Of a DNA stretch of 64,000 bases, positions 29,306 to 38,240 are shown piece by piece. Source of the stretch: Olsenella sp. kh2p3 (GTDB lineage Bacteria; Actinomycetota; Coriobacteriia; Coriobacteriales; Atopobiaceae); the NCBI GenBank assembly GCA_900119625.1, contig FPKD01000008.1, positions 42,214 to 106,213 of the forward strand, written 5' to 3'. The position numbers and the translations under genes were made by a program. The notes beneath the pieces were generated by a model, which saw only the letters and a list, made by a program, of their open reading frames with translations, was not told the DNA's origin and ran no database searches. Each line of letters opens with the position of its first letter. Position 1 is the stretch's first letter.

Positions 29306-30316
29306 TTAGTACAGCGACCCGGTATTGAGCACCGGCTGCGCCTCGGACTCGCCGCAGAGAACCACCATGAGGTTGGACGCCATGGTTGCTTTGCGGTCCT
29401 CGTCAAAGTCGACGATTCCGCCGTCCGAGAGCTCGGAAAGCGCCATGTCAACCATCGAAACGGCACCCTCGACGATCTTCTTGCGTGCCGCGATGATGGC
29501 CTCGGCCTGCTGGCGGCGAAGCATCGCGGGCGCAATCTCGGGCGCGTAGGCAAGGTGCGTGAGGCGCGCGTCGTCGACCTCCACGCCCGCGGGCGCCAGG
29601 CGCAGGCCCAGCTCCTCCTTCAGACTGTTCGAGACCTCCTCGATGTTGGAGCGCAGTGTGATGCTGGTATTGGCCGCGTCGTCGTCCTCCATGTGATCGT
29701 AGGCGTAGATGCTTGCCACGTGGCGCAGCGCAGTCTCGGTCTGCATGGAGACGTAGGAGATGTAGTTGTCCACGTCGAACAGGGCCTTGGCGGTGTCGGA
29801 CACGCGCCACACCACGACGGTCGCAATCTCGATGGGGTTGCCCTGCTTGTCGTTGACCTTGATGCGCTCTCCGTTGTGCGTGCGTGCACGGAGCGACACC
29901 TTGGTCGAGATGACCGAAGACGCCTTTGCCGCCAGGCCGCCCTTCTTGCCGCCGTCCTCAGCAACCTCCTCGTCCGGGCCGGCCTCGCCCATCTTGCGGC
30001 TGTAGAAGGGGTTGGCCCAGTAGAAGCCCGACTCGCGAATGGTCCCAATGTAGTTGCCAAAGAGAAGGCAGACCTTGGCCTCGCCGGGCTTGAGGGCGAT
30101 AAAACCAGAGCTCAGAATGACCCCCAGCGCAAACAGGAGGAAGCCGACTAGCATCATGGGGCCTGCGAACGGCGGCGCCTCCAGGCCCGCCTCGTCCGCT
30201 GAGGCGAGAAGCACGATGGACCACACGAGCCCCGCGCAGCTGGCCACGAAGACAAGCACCGTGATGGCGAGCATTGCCCAACCCGACTTAGCCTTGATGA
30301 GTTTCTCGGACGTCAT
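29306..30316 (-). CDS. SPFH/Band 7 domain membrane protein
   Basis: A 336-residue protein. Two TM helices lie at about 15-35 and 49-70, followed by an SPFH domain at about 75-270 (SGFIALKPGEAKVCLLFGNYIGTIR, DKQGNPIEIATVVVWRV, ALRHVASIYAYD). A heptad-like helix with ARLTHLAYAPEIAPAMLRRQQAEAIIAARKKIVEGA follows, as in flotillin/stomatin proteins that assemble on membranes. No protease domain is present. The start follows AAAGGGGC. It is co-transcribed with the Arc-like gene. Confidence 0.87.
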   Translation of the reverse strand: MTSEKLIKAKSGWAMLAITVLVFVASCAGLVWSIVLLASADEAGLEAPPFAGPMMLVGFLLFALGVILSSGFIALKPGEAKVCLLFGNYIGTIRESGFYWANPFYSRKMGEAGPDEEVAEDGGKKGGLAAKASSVISTKVSLRARTHNGERIKVNDKQGNPIEIATVVVWRVSDTAKALFDVDNYISYVSMQTETALRHVASIYAYDHMEDDDAANTSITLRSNIEEVSNSLKEELGLRLAPAGVEVDDARLTHLAYAPEIAPAMLRRQQAEAIIAARKKIVEGAVSMVDMALSELSDGGIVDFDEDRKATMASNLMVVLCGESEAQPVLNTGSLY

Positions 30317-30372
30317 CTTTGCCCCTTTCCGCTTCGGCCTCCATGATACGTGCCGGACCGATTGGTCTCAAT

Positions 30373-30382
30373 GTGATATCAC
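30373..30382 (-). promoter_or_regulatory. palindrome GTGATATCAC upstream of the SPFH gene
   Basis: A perfect ten-base palindrome 57 bases before the SPFH start. The minus strand has TATTAT just before it, a possible -10 hexamer. The protein that would bind it is unknown. Confidence 0.35.
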
Positions 30383-30489
30383 GATAATATGCACATTGGA
30401 CACATAGCGCAATATCTGTTGGGGTAATGGGTCTGTAAGGACTATGCGAGAGCAGCCGCGCCCGGCGAGCATCTCACCCATTCGGCGTA

Positions 30490-30529
30490 TTGAGTAAATT
30501 TACTCAGTACGTTGAGTAAATGCACTCAA
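30490..30529. promoter_or_regulatory. two TTGAGT-N6-ACTCA(A/G) palindromes, 22 bp apart
   Basis: The sites at 30490-30507 and 30512-30529 share arms with the HAIR element (CTTGAGT-N7-ACTCAAG) bound by HspR in other actinobacteria, but with a six-base spacer. Their centres are 22 bases apart, two helical turns, so two dimers could bind one face. They are 170-215 bases upstream of the SPFH gene. Confidence 0.5.
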
Positions 30530-30787
30530 TAGCAAGGGGGTCTAACGCGAAACGCAGGGGTCGCCTCGTTGGATCCGCCATTGGCGCGCTTTCGGACATC
30601 GAGGTCAAAGACGGTGGAGAAGCTCGATAGAGCGGCATGGCGGAGTTCCTCTCCCGGCATCCCGAAGCAAAACGCATTGTGGTTGGCGGAGGCCCCGCAG
30701 GAGCATGCAGCTTGGATGACTTCCTCCACGACCGCGTCCCGTTGTTCTTTTGGCCCCGGCAGGCCGCATTTCTCGCCGCCGCCCCCA
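30530..30787. other. intergenic region with no convincing gene
   Basis: About 260 bases upstream of the SPFH gene and downstream of hspR. A minus-strand frame at 30526-30885 encodes a partly sensible peptide (EEVIQAACSCG ... MPGEELRHAALSSF) but has no ribosome site and overlaps hspR. It may be a decayed gene. Confidence 0.35.
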
Positions 30788-30794
30788 CACAAAA

Positions 30795-30823
30795 AACGAC
30801 CCCGCCTACTCGACGGGGTCGTT
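30795..30823 (-). terminator. terminator of the dnaK operon
   Basis: AACGACCCCG pairs with CGGGGTCGTT and the minus strand runs into TTTTTT. It overlaps the last codons of hspR, so the stem forms partly from coding sequence. Confidence 0.88.
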
Positions 30824-31267
30824 GTTGCCATTTCCGAGAAGCCCTCGCATGACCTGCTCCGGACTCTGCCCGTCGTAGCGGGCAAGCGCCGTAATCCTCT
30901 CGCGCATGTGGTACTCGTGGACCTCGTCCTCGAGCTCGCGCACGCGTGCGCGCAGGCGGTCGATCTCCTCGTCCCGCTCGCGGGCTCGCTCGCGCATGTC
31001 CATGATGCGCACCACGCCGGCCAGGTTGATGCCCTCGTCGGTGAGCTTGGAGATGAGGTTCAGACGGTCGATGTCGGCCTGCGAGTATAGGCGCGTGTTG
31101 CCGCGCGAGCGTCCGGGGGTGACCAGCCCCTTCTGCTCGTACACGCGAAGGGTCTGCGGGTGCATGCCCGTAAGCTCCGCCGCCACGCTGATCATATACA
31201 GGGGCTTGTCCCTGTCGTGGGCGCCGCGTGCGCCACGGTCCTCAGATGCGCCGTCGTTACGAGCCAT
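30806..31267 (-). CDS. hspR: MerR-family heat-shock repressor HspR
   Basis: A 153-residue regulator. The MerR helix-turn-helix and wing read [39 protein letters not shown], the classic HspR sequence, followed by a coiled coil at about 90-120 ([25 protein letters not shown]). It normally represses dnaK, clpB and itself with DnaK as co-repressor. The start overlaps the dnaJ stop by 11 bases, so it is the last gene of dnaK-grpE-dnaJ-hspR. Confidence 0.93.
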   Translation of the reverse strand: MARNDGASEDRGARGAHDRDKPLYMISVAAELTGMHPQTLRVYEQKGLVTPGRSRGNTRLYSQADIDRLNLISKLTDEGINLAGVVRIMDMRERARERDEEIDRLRARVRELEDEVHEYHMRERITALARYDGQSPEQVMRGLLGNGNNDPVE

Positions 31268-32216
31268 AGCGCTCGACGTCCTTCCTGTAGTCTCGCTTGT
31301 CGGCATCCATCAGGGCGCCAAGGCTGTCGCGCTCCTTCTTTGAAAGCGACGTGGGCACCTTCACACGGATGGTCACGTAGAGCGCGCCACGCGTGCCCTT
31401 GCGCTTGACGTTGGGCGCACCCAGGTCGCGGAAGCGGAAGCACTTGCCGTCCTGCGTCCCGGCGGGCACCTTGAGACGAACCTCGGTGCCGTTTGGCGTA
31501 GGAACGTCGACCGTCGCGCCAAGCGCGGCCTCGTACATGCTCACCGGCAGCTCCATGCGGATGTCCGCGCCATCGCGCTTGAAGAGCGGGTGCTCCTCCA
31601 CGTGCGTGGTGATCACGAGGTCGCCGCGCTGACCGCCGTTCGCGCCGTACTCGCCACGGCCGCGATAGCGCAGCTTGCCGCCATCCACGGCGCCGGCCGG
31701 AATCTTGACGGTGAGCGTCTGCTCCTCGCCTGTCGAAGGCACGCGATACGACACCTTGCGCGTGGCGCCGTTGAGCGCCTCGTCAAAGGTGACGTCGATG
31801 CGCATGGTGAGGTCCCCGCCCTTGGCGGGCCGCTGTGCCTGCTGGCGGCCCGCTCCGCCAAAGATTGACGAGAAGTCAAAGCCGCCAAAGTCGCCACCCA
31901 TGCTGTTGAAGATGTCGGACCAGTCGCCGTTGCCACCCACGTTGGTGTAGGTGTACGTGCGCCTGGGGCCACCGGAGCCGCCAAAGCCCGCGCCAGGAAT
32001 GCCACCAAACATGAGCAGCTGGTCGTATTCCTTGCGCTTCTTCTCGTCCGAGAGCGTGGTATATGCCTCGGAGATCTCCTTGAACTTCTTCTCGTCGCCA
32101 CCGGCATCGGGGTGGTACTTGGCCGCAAGCTTGCGGAATGCCTTCCGGATCTCATCCTGGGTGGCGTCGCGCTTCACGCCCAAGATGTCGTAGTACGTTT
32201 TCTTACCATTGGCCAT
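31257..32216 (-). CDS. dnaJ: DnaJ-type co-chaperone without zinc finger (CbpA-like)
   Basis: A 319-residue J-protein. The J domain has [23 protein letters not shown] and the HPD triad. A Gly/Phe-rich linker ([14 protein letters not shown]) follows, then the substrate-binding domains with [19 protein letters not shown]. There is no CxxCxGxG zinc finger, so it is CbpA-like in architecture though it sits in the dnaJ position of the operon. It stimulates DnaK ATPase. The start at 32216 is the first Met before the J domain. Confidence 0.93.
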   Translation of the reverse strand: MANGKKTYYDILGVKRDATQDEIRKAFRKLAAKYHPDAGGDEKKFKEISEAYTTLSDEKKRKEYDQLLMFGGIPGAGFGGSGGPRRTYTYTNVGGNGDWSDIFNSMGGDFGGFDFSSIFGGAGRQQAQRPAKGGDLTMRIDVTFDEALNGATRKVSYRVPSTGEEQTLTVKIPAGAVDGGKLRYRGRGEYGANGGQRGDLVITTHVEEHPLFKRDGADIRMELPVSMYEAALGATVDVPTPNGTEVRLKVPAGTQDGKCFRFRDLGAPNVKRKGTRGALYVTIRVKVPTSLSKKERDSLGALMDADKRDYRKDVERYGS

Positions 32217-32279
32217 GGTTTCGCACGAGCCCCCTCTCATATCAATGCGCCCGGACCGAGCGGCCCGGGCGCCGTTACG

Positions 32280-33137
32280 CTACTTTTCCTTTGCGGCGTC
32301 GCTGCCCGAGCCGTGGGCCTTGTCGCCGCTGTCCTTGGCCTCGGCGCCCTTGTCGGCCTTGCCGGCCGCGGCGTCCGCCGGACGCTTGGGCCCACCGTAG
32401 GTCACGGTCACCATAGCGGTACGGATGACCTTCTTGCCCATGCGGTAGCCCTTCTGGTAGACCTGGTCGACCGTCTCGTCGTAGGCTTCCTTGTCCTCGC
32501 GGCGACCAACGGCCTGGTGCTCAAGCGGATTGAACGGCTCGCCAGCGGGGTCGATTGCCTCAACGCCCTCCTTCGAGAGGACGCCCACCATCTTGTCATG
32601 CACGGCCGAGACGCCATCCACGAACTGCTTGAACTGCTCGGACGTGGCGTCCTGCTCGACGCCAGAGGCGTGCTCGAGCGCGCGCTCCATGTCGTCGATA
32701 ACGGGCAGCAGGCTCACCACGAGCTTCTCGGCGGCGCGCTCGCGCTCGTCCAGACGCTCCTGGGCGGTGCGGCGACGGTAGTTGTCCCAGTCCGCCTGGA
32801 GACGGACCAGGCGATCGGTGGACTCGGCGGCCTCCTTCTTGGCCTTCTCGATGTCCTCCGTCATGTCGCTGAGCTTCTTCTGGAGCTCGTCGCGCTCGGT
32901 GCGGAACTTCTTCGCGTCCTCGACGGCCTCCTGCTCGAGCACCTCGTCCGCCGCCTTCATGGCGGCGGCGCGCATCGCCGCGTCGTCTTCCGGATCTATG
33001 TCACCGGGGGCAGAGCTGGCGGTCGTGGATGCCGCGGCCTCCTTGGCTGCCGGCGCATCCTTGGTCGAGGGCTCTGCCTCGCTCGGCTGCGCGGTGCCAG
33101 GCTTCTTCTCGTCTGCATCCTCGATTGGCACTTTCAC
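32280..33137 (-). CDS. grpE: nucleotide exchange factor GrpE
   Basis: A 285-residue GrpE, longer than usual (about 200) because of an acidic, Ala/Glu-rich N-terminal extension of roughly 80 residues and a charged C-terminal tail. The core has a long helix and the family motif VYQKGYRMGKKVIRTAMVTV near residue 230. It releases ADP from DnaK. It starts with GTG at 33137 after GAGGAGGG and lies about 110 bases downstream of dnaK. Confidence 0.94.
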   Translation of the reverse strand: MKVPIEDADEKKPGTAQPSEAEPSTKDAPAAKEAAASTTASSAPGDIDPEDDAAMRAAAMKAADEVLEQEAVEDAKKFRTERDELQKKLSDMTEDIEKAKKEAAESTDRLVRLQADWDNYRRRTAQERLDERERAAEKLVVSLLPVIDDMERALEHASGVEQDATSEQFKQFVDGVSAVHDKMVGVLSKEGVEAIDPAGEPFNPLEHQAVGRREDKEAYDETVDQVYQKGYRMGKKVIRTAMVTVTYGGPKRPADAAAGKADKGAEAKDSGDKAHGSGSDAAKEK

Positions 33138-33244
33138 GTCACCCTCCTCATGCGTACCAGAGGGAGCGGCCTCGACGGCCGCCCCCTCGACAGGTTCTCC
33201 TGGAGATCCGGCGCCGCAGTGCTGCCGCGACGCCGGTCTCGAGG

Positions 33245-35158
33245 CTAGTCCTTCTTCTTGTCGTCGTCGACAACCTCGTAGTCGGCGTCGACCACGTCAT
33301 CGGAGGAGCCGGAGCCAGCGTTGGACGCACCCGCGTTGCCGCCTGCCGTCTGCTCCTGCGTGTTGGAGTACACGACCTCCGCCAGCTTGTGGCTGGCCTC
33401 CTGGAGCTTCTCGCCAGCGGCCTTGATGGCGTCGATGTCGGTGCCTTCGAGCGCCTTCTTGGCAGCGTCGACGGCGTCCTGGACGTTCTTGCGCTGGTCC
33501 TCGGGCACCTTGTCGCCAAGGTCCTTCAGGGTCTGCTCGGTGGAGTAGCAGAGGGAGTCGGTCTGGTTGCGAACCTCGATCTCGTCCTTGTGCTTCTTGT
33601 CCTCCTCGGCGTGGGACTCGGCGTCCTTGACCATGCGGTCGACCTCGTCGTCGGAGAGCGCGGTGGAGCCAGAGATGGTGATCTGCTGGGACTTGCCAGT
33701 GGCCTTGTCCTTAGCGGTGACCTTCACGATACCGTTGGCGTCGATGTCGAAGGTGACCTCAATCTGAGGCACGCCACGCGGCGCGGCGGGGATGCCGGTG
33801 AGCGTGAACTTGCCGAGGGACTTGTTGTCGGCAGCCATCTCGCGCTCGCCCTGCAGGACGTTAATCTCGACGGACGTCTGGTTGTCGGCAGCCGTGGAGT
33901 AGACCTCGGTCTTGCTCGTGGGGATCGTGGTGTTGCGGTCGATCATCTTGGTCATGACGCCGCCCATGGTCTCGACGCCCAGGGACAGCGGCGTGACGTC
34001 GAGCAGCAGGATGCCGGAGACGTCGCCGGTAAGGACGCCGCCCTGGACGGCAGCGCCGTCAGCAACGACCTCGTCGGGGTTCACGGACATGTTGGGCTGC
34101 TTGCCGGTCATCTGCTTGACGAGCTCCTGCACGGCGGGCATACGGCTGGAGCCACCCACGAGGATGACCTCGTCAACATCGGAGATCTGCATGTTGGCAT
34201 CGCGGAGTGCCTTGGTCACAGGGGCCTTGCAGCGGTCGAGAAGGTCACGCGTGATGCGCTCGAACTCGGCGCGGGTCAGCGTGTAGTTGAGGTGCTTGGG
34301 GCCGGTTGCGTCAGCGGTGATGAAGGGCAGGTTGATGTCGGCCTGCTGCGCGGCGGAGAGCTCCTTCTTGGCGTTCTCGGCAGCCTCCTTCAAACGCTGG
34401 AGCGCCATGGGGTCCTTGCGCAGGTCGATGCCGTTCTCCTGCTGGAACTTGTCGGCAGCCCAGTCAATCACGCGCTGGTCCCAGTCGTCGCCGCCCAGGT
34501 GGTTGTCACCGTTGGTGGCGAGAACCTCAACCACGCCGTCCGCGAGGTCAAGCAGAGAGACGTCGAAGGTGCCGCCGCCCAGGTCGAAGACGAGAACCTT
34601 CTGCTCGGTGCCCTTCTTGTCCAGGCCGTAGGCAAGAGCCGCTGCCGTGGGCTCGTTGACGATACGCTTGACGTCGAGACCAGCGATCTTGCCAGCATCC
34701 TTGGTGGCCTGACGCTGGGCGTCGTTAAAGTACGCCGGGACGGTGATGACAGCCTCGGTGACGGGCTCGCCGAGGTACTTCTCGGCGTCGGCCTTCATCT
34801 TGCCAAGGATCATGGCGCTGATCTGCTCGGGCGTAAAGTCCTCGCCGTCGATCTCGACAACGGCGCGGTTACCGGTGCCGCTCTTGACGGTGTACGGGAC
34901 GGTCTTGAGCTCGGAGCCAACCTCGTCGTAGCGACGACCCATGAAACGCTTGATCGAGAAGACCGTGTTCTTGGGGTTGGTGACTGCCTGGTTCTTTGCA
35001 GCCTTGCCCACGATGCGGTCTCCGTCGGCGCGGAAGCCAACGACGGACGGGGTGGTGCGGTCGCCCTCGGCGTTCACGATGATGGTGGGCTGACCGCCCT
35101 CGAGGACTGCCATCGCAGAGTTGGTTGTACCAAGGTCAATACCGAGAATCTTGCCCAT
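33245..35158 (-). CDS. dnaK: molecular chaperone DnaK (Hsp70)
   Basis: A 637-residue Hsp70. The ATPase starts [17 protein letters not shown]; the phosphate motifs [14 protein letters not shown] and [13 protein letters not shown] are intact, and the substrate domain has [16 protein letters not shown]. The lid ends in a Gly/Asp tail. It begins at ATG 35158 and heads the dnaK-grpE-dnaJ-hspR operon. A palindrome shared with clpB lies about 110 bases before the start. Confidence 0.98.
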   Translation of the reverse strand: MGKILGIDLGTTNSAMAVLEGGQPTIIVNAEGDRTTPSVVGFRADGDRIVGKAAKNQAVTNPKNTVFSIKRFMGRRYDEVGSELKTVPYTVKSGTGNRAVVEIDGEDFTPEQISAMILGKMKADAEKYLGEPVTEAVITVPAYFNDAQRQATKDAGKIAGLDVKRIVNEPTAAALAYGLDKKGTEQKVLVFDLGGGTFDVSLLDLADGVVEVLATNGDNHLGGDDWDQRVIDWAADKFQQENGIDLRKDPMALQRLKEAAENAKKELSAAQQADINLPFITADATGPKHLNYTLTRAEFERITRDLLDRCKAPVTKALRDANMQISDVDEVILVGGSSRMPAVQELVKQMTGKQPNMSVNPDEVVADGAAVQGGVLTGDVSGILLLDVTPLSLGVETMGGVMTKMIDRNTTIPTSKTEVYSTAADNQTSVEINVLQGEREMAADNKSLGKFTLTGIPAAPRGVPQIEVTFDIDANGIVKVTAKDKATGKSQQITISGSTALSDDEVDRMVKDAESHAEEDKKHKDEIEVRNQTDSLCYSTEQTLKDLGDKVPEDQRKNVQDAVDAAKKALEGTDIDAIKAAGEKLQEASHKLAEVVYSNTQEQTAGGNAGASNAGSGSSDDVVDADYEVVDDDKKKD

Positions 35159-35270
35159 GGTGTACGTTCCTTTCCTTCTGCGCCGTCACGGCGTTTGCCG
35201 TGCTCAGCGCTTTGTTCGCTCTTGTACGTCTTGTCTTATGCCCCCTATGGTTCGACTTTATACATTATCT

Positions 35271-35292
35271 AAGTCTCAATGCATGAGATTTT
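35271..35292 (-). promoter_or_regulatory. candidate heat-shock operator upstream of dnaK
   Basis: AAGTCTCA-ATGCA-TGAGATTTT on the plus strand: TCTCA faces TGAGA around five bases. Flanks and layout equal the clpB site. A TATAAA lies about 14 bases beyond on the minus strand and TATACA takes the same place at clpB. Confidence 0.55.
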
Positions 35293-35370
35293 TTGACGTC
35301 GTTTGGCGCAAGGGGTGAGCGCGGGGCCGAGCGACACCCCACAACCGCTCGGGCAGCCACTCCCGCCAGT

Positions 35371-35440
35371 GCTGTTGAGAAGGAATTGGACAAAATCCAG
35401 GCCGAGAAGGGCGAGAAACGTCGAATTCCTTCTCAGCAGC
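35371..35440. repeat. 70-nt inverted-repeat element, family B copy 2
   Basis: GCTGTTGAGAAGGAATT and AATTCCTTCTCAGCAGC pair with one mismatch over 17 bases. Length and end sequences match the copy at 3328-3397. Confidence 0.8.
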
Positions 35441-35483
35441 GCGCGGGACCGTCCGCCTTCCCACTGGCAGCTGGCAAACTTCC

Positions 35484-35608
35484 GGTTGGTGGCAGTTTTG
35501 GTGAGAATTCTTATGTGACCGCGGCACAGTGGCAATTCGCTGACCTGCGGTTCATCAGTCGTCGAACCGCTTTGTACTTGGGCTACCCCCGAAAAACTGC
35601 CACCAATC
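35484..35608. repeat. 125-nt inverted-repeat element, family D
   Basis: GGTTGGTGGCAGTTTT at the left pairs with AAAACTGCCACCAATC at the right with one mismatch in 16. It lies in the gap between dnaK and the phosphodiesterase gene. Confidence 0.75.
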
Positions 35609-35670
35609 GTCGATTCGTGCCAACAGGCGCCCACCGGCGGTAACCCCAACGGCCCAGCACGAGACGAAAC

Positions 35671-35738
35671 TACGCACGGCAGAGGCAGAGACGGACAAAA
35701 CCCCAGGTCGACACAAACCTTAATCGCGACCGTGCGTA
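35671..35738. repeat. 68-nt inverted-repeat element, family E
   Basis: TACGCACGG and CCGTGCGTA face each other with about 50 bases between. It is the third such element in the same 660-base gap. Confidence 0.6.
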
Positions 35739-35820
35739 ATTCACGGGGCGGCAGCAAGGGGGCAGCCGCTCCTGTGCGCCACGCCTACAATGAGATGAGA
35801 CACAACCACGGGAGGTACCC

Positions 35821-36381
35821 ATGAAGCTCCTCATCGCATCCGACATCCACGGCGCAGCCGATTGGTGCGCGCGACTCATGGACGCCATTGACGCCGAGAA
35901 CCCCGACCGCGTGGTTCTTCTCGGCGACCTGCTCTACCACGGGCCGAGAAACGACCTTCCCGAGGACTACGAGCCCAAGAAGGTCATCGGCATGCTCAAC
36001 GGCATTGCCGAGAAGGTCATCGCCGTGCGCGGCAACTGCGAGGCCGAGGTCGACCAGATGGTGCTCGACTTCCCCTGCATGGCAGAGTGCAACATCCTGC
36101 TTGATCCGGAGGCCAACGGCGGAGCAGGAATGACCATCTTCCTCACGCACGGCCACGTGTGGGGACCGGGGATTCACAACTCGGTTGACGTGTGGCCCGA
36201 GCTGCCACAGGGCTCGGCGCTGGTATACGGGCACACGCATAAGAAGGTTAACCAGATGAGCGACTCGCACCCCGGGATTACCGTGTTCAACCCGGGTTCG
36301 GTTGGCATTCCCAAGGACGGGACTCACAGCTATGGTATCTACGAGGACGGCCACTTTGAGTTCCGCGTGTGGGACGAGTAG
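35821..36381 (+). CDS. YfcE/MJ0936-family phosphodiesterase
   Basis: A 186-residue calcineurin-like phosphoesterase. Metal motifs are ASDIHG (residues 6-11), LLGDLLYHGP, AVRGNCEAEVD, LTHGHVWGP and VYGHTHKK, a complete set. YfcE-type enzymes hydrolyse phosphodiesters with Mn or similar metals in the cytoplasm; the natural substrate is not settled. The ATG follows GGGAGGT. It stands alone with its own terminator. Confidence 0.92.
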   Translation: MKLLIASDIHGAADWCARLMDAIDAENPDRVVLLGDLLYHGPRNDLPEDYEPKKVIGMLNGIAEKVIAVRGNCEAEVDQMVLDFPCMAECNILLDPEANGGAGMTIFLTHGHVWGPGIHNSVDVWPELPQGSALVYGHTHKKVNQMSDSHPGITVFNPGSVGIPKDGTHSYGIYEDGHFEFRVWDE

Positions 36382-36399
36382 GACAAGCGCACTGAGGGG

Positions 36400-36429
36400 T
36401 CGGGCCCGCGACAAATGTTGCGGGCCCGA
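36400..36429 (+). terminator. terminator of the YfcE-like gene
   Basis: TCGGGCCCGC pairs with GCGGGCCCGA around a ten-base loop, 19 bases after the stop. The T-run is weak. Confidence 0.65.
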
Positions 36430-36465
36430 TCAGCTACTATTGCTTTTGCGCCAAGAGCAACGACG

Positions 36466-36771
36466 CTACGACTCCTTGTAGGCAATCAGTAGGCTAGACG
36501 CCACCCATGCGAGAACCGCAATCGTTGCCACGCCCGTAGCGATGTAGAAGAGTGCCATCGCCGCCTGCGCGTTTGCCGTGGCGCTCTGGTAGGCATGCGT
36601 GGCGGAATAATTGGTTATCGCGCTGGCGGTTACGTCAGAGAGCGCCTTGGTTGCACTGTCCTGAAGAGAGGCATACACCACGCCAAGAATCGCGGCTGCA
36701 ATCAGAGAGCCAATGGATACCTTCTTGGCGTTGTCATGCCACTCAACAAGCTTTGACTTTGCTTCTGCCAT
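36466..36771 (-). CDS. small hypothetical membrane protein
   Basis: A 101-residue protein with two TM helices at about 19-37 (SIGSLIAAAILGVVYASL) and 72-95, joined by a polar, Ala/Ser/Thr-rich segment of about 35 residues. No family is recognised. It lies about 45 bases after the OB-fold gene on the same strand and follows AAGGTGA. Probably one operon with the gene upstream. Confidence 0.6.
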   Translation of the reverse strand: MAEAKSKLVEWHDNAKKVSIGSLIAAAILGVVYASLQDSATKALSDVTASAITNYSATHAYQSATANAQAAMALFYIATGVATIAVLAWVASSLLIAYKES

Positions 36772-36817
36772 GGTGGGTCACCTTTCTCTACAGGCATGTG
36801 AAGCAGACTGGGAAAGA

Positions 36818-37633
36818 CTACTTTGCGGAGTAGTAGTCATCCCCTATCGAGAAGGCCTGCACCTCAGCCTTGACCTTCGCGGCATCAGTAGTGGAAACAG
36901 AATCGAACACTGCGCTCTCGCCCGCAGCCCATGAGCTGGCGCTCACGTACGTCTCGTCCACGCGCGTACCAGAATCATCGTAAAGCCCAAGGGTGACGCT
37001 CACGTTGCTGAGGTCTTGGTCAGTCGTGTTGGCAATCGTGGCGGTGTACTCGTACATGCCATAGCCCTTGTCGGCCTTCTCGAAGCTGGCCCCATCGAAG
37101 AGCGCTTGGACCTTGTCGACCATCTGCTGCTGCGGGGTTTCGACGTTCTCGTCCAGCTGGTCCGCAACCATGCCGGGAATAGCAACGTCCACGCCGAGGG
37201 CCGACGTGTAGTGATACTGACCAGTGCAGGTGCCGTAGACGCCGAGCGCCTGCCCCTCCTGAAGGTGATTGCCTCCAAGCACTGAATTGTCAATCTTCAC
37301 GTACACCATGTCGTCGTAGCCGGACACCCCGGTAGCAAGGCGAATGTCCGTCTCGTTGCTACCCTCCATGACCTGGGCAACGCTTCCCACAAATAAGAGC
37401 TTCTGGTCCTTGTAGTCATCGGGGGTCTTGGCGACCTTGGCATAATCTACCTGCTGGTAGTTTGCCGGATCGAATGGCTCGGAGGACGGCTTAGACGAGT
37501 TGCCGCCAATGGCTGCCATTACGATGAATACCGCCAGTACCACAAGAATGGCAACAAGGACCTTCTTGCCGCGATGCTTCTTCGGCTTCTTGCCCTCGTC
37601 CTTCTCCTGGGCAGCGTCTTCGTCCCGCTTCAT
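36818..37633 (-). CDS. membrane-anchored protein with OB-fold-like and FxLYD-like domains
   Basis: A 271-residue protein. A basic head (KKPKKHRGKK) leads into a TM helix at about 25-43. Residues 65-165 (KLLFVGSVAQVMEG ... VKIDNSVLGGNHLQEGQALGVYG) look like an OB fold, and residues 190-260 (ATIANTTDQDLSNVSVTLGL) look like an FxLYD domain; both are often extracytoplasmic in Gram-positive bacteria. I use the start at 37633, directly after AAGGAGGAAC. The gene follows the second HTH gene and has its TTAGC-N5-GCTAA site in between. Function is unknown. Confidence 0.65.
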   Translation of the reverse strand: MKRDEDAAQEKDEGKKPKKHRGKKVLVAILVVLAVFIVMAAIGGNSSKPSSEPFDPANYQQVDYAKVAKTPDDYKDQKLLFVGSVAQVMEGSNETDIRLATGVSGYDDMVYVKIDNSVLGGNHLQEGQALGVYGTCTGQYHYTSALGVDVAIPGMVADQLDENVETPQQQMVDKVQALFDGASFEKADKGYGMYEYTATIANTTDQDLSNVSVTLGLYDDSGTRVDETYVSASSWAAGESAVFDSVSTTDAAKVKAEVQAFSIGDDYYSAK

Positions 37634-37725
37634 ATGGAGTTCCTCCTTCTTCATCGACGCCCCCGAGAGGCCAGGTTCGTTGTCGGGAGCTGAATGCATC
37701 CTAGGAGGGCGCCCCCCAGCCTTCA

Positions 37726-37740
37726 TTAGCTCCCAGCTAA
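37726..37740 (-). promoter_or_regulatory. TTAGC-N5-GCTAA palindrome, copy 1
   Basis: TTAGCTCCCAGCTAA with flanking TTCA. It is directly after the stop of the second HTH gene and about 95 bases before the start of the OB-fold gene. The site at 38241 has the same arms and flanks. Confidence 0.6.
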
Positions 37741-37741
37741 A

Positions 37742-38191
37742 TCACTGTGGGCGGTCTTGCGAGCGGCAGTCGCCGCAGGACTTCCCGGGCATGATCGTTC
37801 GCTCGCCGTGCTCCCAGAGGAGGTCATCGCACTGCTCGACGCCCATGCCATGATGGAGCGCGAACGCAACGATGATGTCACGGCGACGGTCGGGCCGCAG
37901 ACGGCACATCCCACCACGTTCGAGCAGCTCAGAGGCATCGGGGATATCCAGCCGCATCCCAAACGCAAGCTGAATTAGCTTGTCGCGCGAGGCGTGCCTG
38001 GTTCCCGCAAGAATCTGATATGCAAAGGTCTGGTTGAGCCGGCTGCGATGGATGGCTTCGTTTCTCGGCATGCCCTCCGCCGCCATACGCTCCGACGCCC
38101 AAGGGGCAAGGCCCCGCTCGTCAAGGGGCGCACGTGACAGCACCTCATCAAGGTCTGCACCGCGCATTAGTTCATGTAAGGAATCTTCCAC
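37742..38191 (-). CDS. HTH protein, paralogue of the kinase-linked HTH
   Basis: A 149-residue XRE-like protein. The core RSRLNQTFAYQILAGTRHASRDKLIQLAFGM and the tail RRRDIIVAFALHHGMGVEQCDDLLWEHGE align well with the HTH protein at 39541. The end of the protein carries extra Cys (GKSCGDC). GTG at 38191 is my choice since GGAGG precedes it by five bases; ATG at 38203 is possible. A TTAGC-N5-GCTAA palindrome lies about 50 bases upstream. It likely acts as a DNA-binding regulator; the target is inferred. Confidence 0.65.
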   Translation of the reverse strand: MEDSLHELMRGADLDEVLSRAPLDERGLAPWASERMAAEGMPRNEAIHRSRLNQTFAYQILAGTRHASRDKLIQLAFGMRLDIPDASELLERGGMCRLRPDRRRDIIVAFALHHGMGVEQCDDLLWEHGERTIMPGKSCGDCRSQDRPQ

Positions 38192-38240
38192 GTCCGCCTC
38201 CATCCGCAATGGATGGTGGCAAAACGCTGCGCCGCTTTCA

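Noticed and set aside
27535..29328. 597-residue plus-strand frame over the family A repeats and CPBP gene
   Set aside because: Lies opposite the CPBP gene and runs through two inverted repeats; no domain seen.
30504..30885. Open frames in the gap before the SPFH gene
   Set aside because: No ribosome site; overlap with the hspR terminator or gene. At most a decayed gene.
33029..35272. 747-residue open frame opposite dnaK
   Set aside because: Antisense shadow of dnaK, same reasons.
35159..35300. CIRCE element for HrcA before dnaK
   Set aside because: TTAGCACTC-N9-GAGTGCTAA is not present; the operon carries hspR instead.
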